From: RBG-16-66-20 sp039931635
GTDB taxonomy: Bacteria; Pseudomonadota; Gammaproteobacteria; Burkholderiales; SG8-39
DNA: 10,446 nt
Assembly: GCA_039931635.1 (NCBI GenBank)
Contig: JBDTRO010000203.1
Location: 1-10,446, forward strand
Direction: 5' to 3'
Translations under genes and position numbers: made by a program
Shown: positions 5,378 to 10,446 of the stretch, piece after piece
Position numbering within the stretch: position 1 is the stretch's first letter
Layout of the letters: the number at the start of each line of letters is the position of its first letter
Notes under the pieces: generated by a model
Seen by the model: the letters and a program-made list of their open reading frames with translations, nothing else
Database searches by the model: none
What the model was told of the DNA's origin: nothing

Positions 5378-6277
5378 GATCATCGCCAGTCCGTGGGCGC
5401 CGGCGCGCCAGGCGTCCTCGAGATTTTCCCTGCGCATGCCGCCAATGGCGTAGACCGGGATACTCGTGCCGCGCGCGATCGCGGCGAATCCATCCCAGCC
5501 CAGCGTCGCCGCCCCGGCGTGCGATGCGGTGGGCATGACCGGACCGAGCACCGCGAAATCCACCGCAAGCCGCATCGCTTGCTCGAGCTCCGCGCGCGTG
5601 TGGACCGACGCGGCGGCGAGGCCGCCCGCCGGGCGTTGCTTCAGCGCCATCAACTGCTGCGCGGTGAAATGGATTCCGTCGCCACCGGCAAGCGGGCCGC
5701 CGTTGACGAGCACTTTCGCGCCGTGGCGGTGGGCAAGCGCAATGACCTTGCCGGCAAAACTGGCGCGCTCCGGAAGGCTCTTGTCTCTCAGCTGTACCAG
5801 CTTCAGCCCCTGCTCCAGCCTGGCCTGGAATCGCGACAGGGTAAATTCCACGCCTAATTTCCCCGCATCCGTTACCGCATACTCGCGCGGCAGCGCGAGG
5901 GAGGCGAGGACGGGCGCATTGGCCGGCAGCATCGGTTCCGCGATCGGCTCGTCAAGGCGCTGCCAGACCAAAGCCTGCTGTTCGCGCGCATGCGGGTCGC
6001 CTGCCCAGTCGGTCACCCGGAAGAATTTCAACCGCACGGTCGCATGCGCGTAGACGTGCGTGCGCGTGATCCACGGATAGGCGGTGCGCACGTCGATGCC
6101 GAGCTCCTCGTGCAGCTCGCGCGCGAGCGCGCGCTCCGCGGGTTCGCCCGCTTCGATCTTCCCGCCGGGGAATTCCCACCAGCCGGCGTAGACCTTGCCG
6201 GCGGGGCGCTGCGCGAGGAGGAAGCTGCCGTCGGGGCGCTCGATCACCGCCGCCGCGACTTCCACCACACCGGCCAC
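5360..6277 (-). CDS. Nudix hydrolase (MutT-like) fused to ThiE/TenI-like domain
   Basis: A 305-residue two-domain protein. Residues 1-130 are a MutT-type Nudix hydrolase with an exact Nudix box at 39-61 (G-x5-E-x7-REL-x-EE-x-GI), preceded by the MutT-like GWWEFPGG. MutT-type enzymes remove oxidised dGTP from the nucleotide pool. Residues about 133-305 resemble thiamine phosphate synthase or TenI: VQLRDKSLPE, GIHFTAQQL, SVHTRAELE, DFAVLGPVMPT and PVYAIGGM. Several positions that bind substrate or magnesium in ThiE look altered: VNGG instead of VND, GIHFTAQQ instead of a GxHLxxxD form, and TASHA in place of TxTK. Thiamine phosphate synthase activity is therefore doubtful. This fusion is known in proteobacteria and is usually annotated as a Nudix family hydrolase. 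It starts with GTG one base after the ATPase stop, with AGAAGAG upstream as a weak ribosome site. Confidence 0.92.
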   Translation of the reverse strand: MAGVVEVAAAVIERPDGSFLLAQRPAGKVYAGWWEFPGGKIEAGEPAERALARELHEELGIDVRTAYPWITRTHVYAHATVRLKFFRVTDWAGDPHAREQQALVWQRLDEPIAEPMLPANAPVLASLALPREYAVTDAGKLGVEFTLSRFQARLEQGLKLVQLRDKSLPERASFAGKVIALAHRHGAKVLVNGGPLAGGDGIHFTAQQLMALKQRPAGGLAAASVHTRAELEQAMRLAVDFAVLGPVMPTASHAGAATLGWDGFAAIARGTSIPVYAIGGMRRENLEDAWRAGAHGLAMISGSWR

Positions 6278-6278
6278 G

Positions 6279-7130
6279 CTATCTCTTCTTGGTGTGCTTG
6301 CCCGCCCAGTCCCGGGCGAACTGGTAGGCGACGCGGCCGCTGCGCGAGCCGCGCTGGAGCGACCATTGCAGGGCTTCTTCCTTCGAACCCTCGATCGCCT
6401 TCGCCGGGCAGTCGAATGATTTCAGCCAGTGCGCAACGATCGCAAGATACTCGTCCTGGTCGAACGGGTAGAAGGAGACCCACAATCCGAAGCGCTCGGA
6501 GAGCGAGATTTTTTCCTCCACCGTCTCGCCCGGGTGGATCTCGTCGCCGATGTACTTGGTCTCAAGATTCTCCGCCATGTATTCGGGCATCAGGTGGCGG
6601 CGGTTGGAGGTGGCGTAGATGAGCATGTTCTCGGCGGTGGTCGAGATCGAGCCGTCCAGCGCGACCTTGAGCGCGATGTAGCCCTCCTCGGCGCCATGGA
6701 AACTCAGGTCGTCGCAGAACACGAGAAAGCGCTCCGGCCGCCCGGCGACGCTATCGACGATGGCCGGCAGGTCCGCCAGGTCGCTCTTCTCGACTTCGAT
6801 CAGCCGCAGCCCCTGCTTGTGATACTTGTTCAGCAGGCCCTTGACGATCGAACTCTTGCCCGTGCCGCGCGCGCCGGTAAGCAGCACGTTGTTGGCCGGG
6901 CGCCCGTCCATGAACTGGCGCGTGTTCTGCTCCACCTTGCCGATCTGCGCCTGGATGCCCTGCAAGTCCGACAGCTTCATGCGGTGCACGTGGCGCACCG
7001 GCTGCAGCCAGCCGCCCCGCGCGCCCTTGCGCCAGCGGAACGCGATGCTCGCCTTCCAGTCCGTCGGCGGCGGTGGCGGCGGCAGCAACTGCTCCAGCCG
7101 TTGCAGAATTTTCTCCAGATCCGTGCTCAA
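6279..7130 (-). CDS. DUF815-family AAA ATPase (ATP-binding protein)
   Basis: A P-loop ATPase of about 283 residues of the DUF815 family (PF05673). It carries Walker A GARGTGKS (86-93) and Walker B FLVFCDD (135-141), followed by SFHGAEEGYIALKVALDGS, a conserved ATSNRRHLMPE segment (sensor-like asparagine) and a C-terminal helical part with RGSRSGRVAYQFARDW. No biochemical role is securely known to me, and no membrane segment or DNA-binding motif is seen. Six consecutive prolines (17-22, bases 7065-7082) separate a short N-terminal helix from the ATPase core. TTG at 7130 is chosen as start because it overlaps the argJ stop as TTGA and has GGAG (7139-7142) eight bases upstream. A start at 7184 would intrude 58 bases into argJ. 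The neighbours suggest coupling with argJ and the Nudix gene. Confidence 0.9.
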   Translation of the reverse strand: MSTDLEKILQRLEQLLPPPPPPTDWKASIAFRWRKGARGGWLQPVRHVHRMKLSDLQGIQAQIGKVEQNTRQFMDGRPANNVLLTGARGTGKSSIVKGLLNKYHKQGLRLIEVEKSDLADLPAIVDSVAGRPERFLVFCDDLSFHGAEEGYIALKVALDGSISTTAENMLIYATSNRRHLMPEYMAENLETKYIGDEIHPGETVEEKISLSERFGLWVSFYPFDQDEYLAIVAHWLKSFDCPAKAIEGSKEEALQWSLQRGSRSGRVAYQFARDWAGKHTKKR

Positions 7131-8337
7131 GACCGGTACTCCGCGTTGATTTTCACGTAGTCGTAAGAAAAGTCGCAGGTCCACACCGTGGCCGAACTCC
7201 TGGCCCGATTCAGCACGACGCGAACCGTGAATTCCGGCTTCTTCATTGCAGCGAGTGCATCAGACTCGACATAGGAAGGATAGCGGCTGCCTGATTTGAC
7301 GACACAAACATCATCGAGAAAAAGATCGATCCTGCCGGTATCGAGGTCCTTGATCCCGGCGTAGCCGACCGCGCAGAGTATGCGGCCGAGATTCGGGTCC
7401 GAGGCGAAAAACGCGGTTTTCACCAGCGGCGAATGCGCGATCGCATAGGCGATCCTGCGGCATTCCGCCGTGTTGCGCCCCCGCTCCACCGTCACCGTGA
7501 CGAACTTGGTCGCGCCCTCGCCGTCCCGGATGATGGCCTGGGCCAGATGCCTGGAAACCTGGAGAACCGCCTGTTCGAGCACCTTCCTGTCTTTCTCGCC
7601 GCGCACTTCAACACCGGCCCCTGAAGCCACCAGCATGAAGGCATCGTTGGTGGAAGTGTCGCCGTCGACCGTGATGCAATTGAACGACTGGTCCGCCACC
7701 CGCTTCAGCATGGACTGCAGATTGGCGCGCGACACGCGCGCATCCGTCGCGACGAAAGCCAGCATGGTCGCCATGTCGGGATGGATCATGCCGGAGCCCT
7801 TCGCGATCCCCGTGACCACTGCTTCGCCACCCGAGAGCTTCACCTTGCGCGAGCACGCTTTGGGCACGGTGTCGGTGGTCATGATCGCCTCGGCGGCGGC
7901 ATGCCAGTTGTCTTCCCGCAGATTCGCGACCGCAGCGGGCAGGCCGGCGACGATCCGCTCCACCGGCAGCGGCTCCATGATGACACCGGTCGAAAACGGC
8001 AATATCCGGACCGCTTTGCTCTGGATTTCTCCCGCCACTGCTTGGCAAACCTTCAAAGCGCGCTGCAATCCATCCTTGCCCGTCCCGGCATTGGCGTTGC
8101 CGGTATTCACGACCAACGCATCGGTGGGATTCCTCAGGTGCTTTTTCGCCAGGACGACGGGAGCGGCACAGAATCGGTTCTGCGTGAATACGCCCGCTAC
8201 CGCGGCGCCCGGGGCCAGGCGCACCACCAGCAGATCCTTGCGGCCCGGCTTCTTGATACCGGCCATGGCGATGCCCAGCTCGACGCCGGCGACGGGGTGG
8301 AGCGACTTCGGATCGGGGGGCGGCAGATTCACCGCCA

Positions 8338-8338
<1 letters not shown>
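7127..8338 (-). CDS. argJ: Arginine biosynthesis protein ArgJ (ornithine acetyltransferase)
   Basis: A 403-residue ArgJ, normal in length. It moves the acetyl group from N-acetylornithine to glutamate, recycling acetyl in arginine synthesis; bifunctional forms also make N-acetylglutamate from acetyl-CoA. ArgJ is an Ntn-type enzyme that cleaves itself between alanine and threonine. The site here is A190-T191 in KGSGMIHPDMATMLAF, with T191 the nucleophile. The oxyanion-hole pair T117-G118 sits in PFSTGVIMEPLP. Other family segments are VVNTGNANAGTG, CITVDGDTSTNDAF and RDGEGATKF. The ATG at 8338 overlaps the secA stop as TAATG, which suggests reinitiation; a TTG at 8359 would add seven residues and is less likely. 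Sequence alone does not decide between the mono- and bifunctional forms. Confidence 0.96.

Positions 8339-10446
<2,108 letters not shown>

Overview
The window reads as high-GC proteobacterial chromosome. The gene set and order (pilC-pilD-coaE-zapD-yacG facing secA-argJ-DUF815 ATPase-Nudix/ThiE) are most typical of Betaproteobacteria; this placement rests on remembered synteny and protein character, not on a search. Coding density is very high. No RNA gene, insertion sequence, CRISPR array or long non-coding stretch was seen; the longest gap is the roughly 80 bases before pilC.

Layout. Bases 1 to about 200 hold an antisense fragment of an amidohydrolase that joins abruptly to the C-terminal half of a CorB/HlyC-CorC-type CBS protein (about 199-732). 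Neither gene is whole on its side of the join, so this is an assembly chimera or a real rearrangement. Plus-strand genes follow: pilC (type IV pilus platform), pilD (prepilin peptidase/methylase), coaE (last step of coenzyme A synthesis), zapD (FtsZ bundling), yacG (zinc-ribbon gyrase inhibitor, starting inside the zapD stop codon) and a stand-alone EAL-domain protein whose two catalytic aspartates are replaced.

The EAL gene converges on the minus-strand group with an 18-base overlap of coding ends. Read in its own direction, that group is secA (5' part outside the window), argJ, a DUF815-type AAA ATPase, and a Nudix hydrolase fused to a ThiE/TenI-like domain. Its genes are packed end to end: TAATG between secA and argJ, TTGA between argJ and the ATPase, and one base between the ATPase and the Nudix gene. 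This suggests one translationally coupled transcript.

Most of the window is conserved housekeeping sequence, and I see no clear undescribed system. The items most worth a second look are the chimeric join near base 200, the degenerate EAL protein next to pilus and division genes, the zapD gene with no ordinary start codon ahead of its conserved N-terminus, and the decayed active site in the ThiE-like half of the Nudix fusion.
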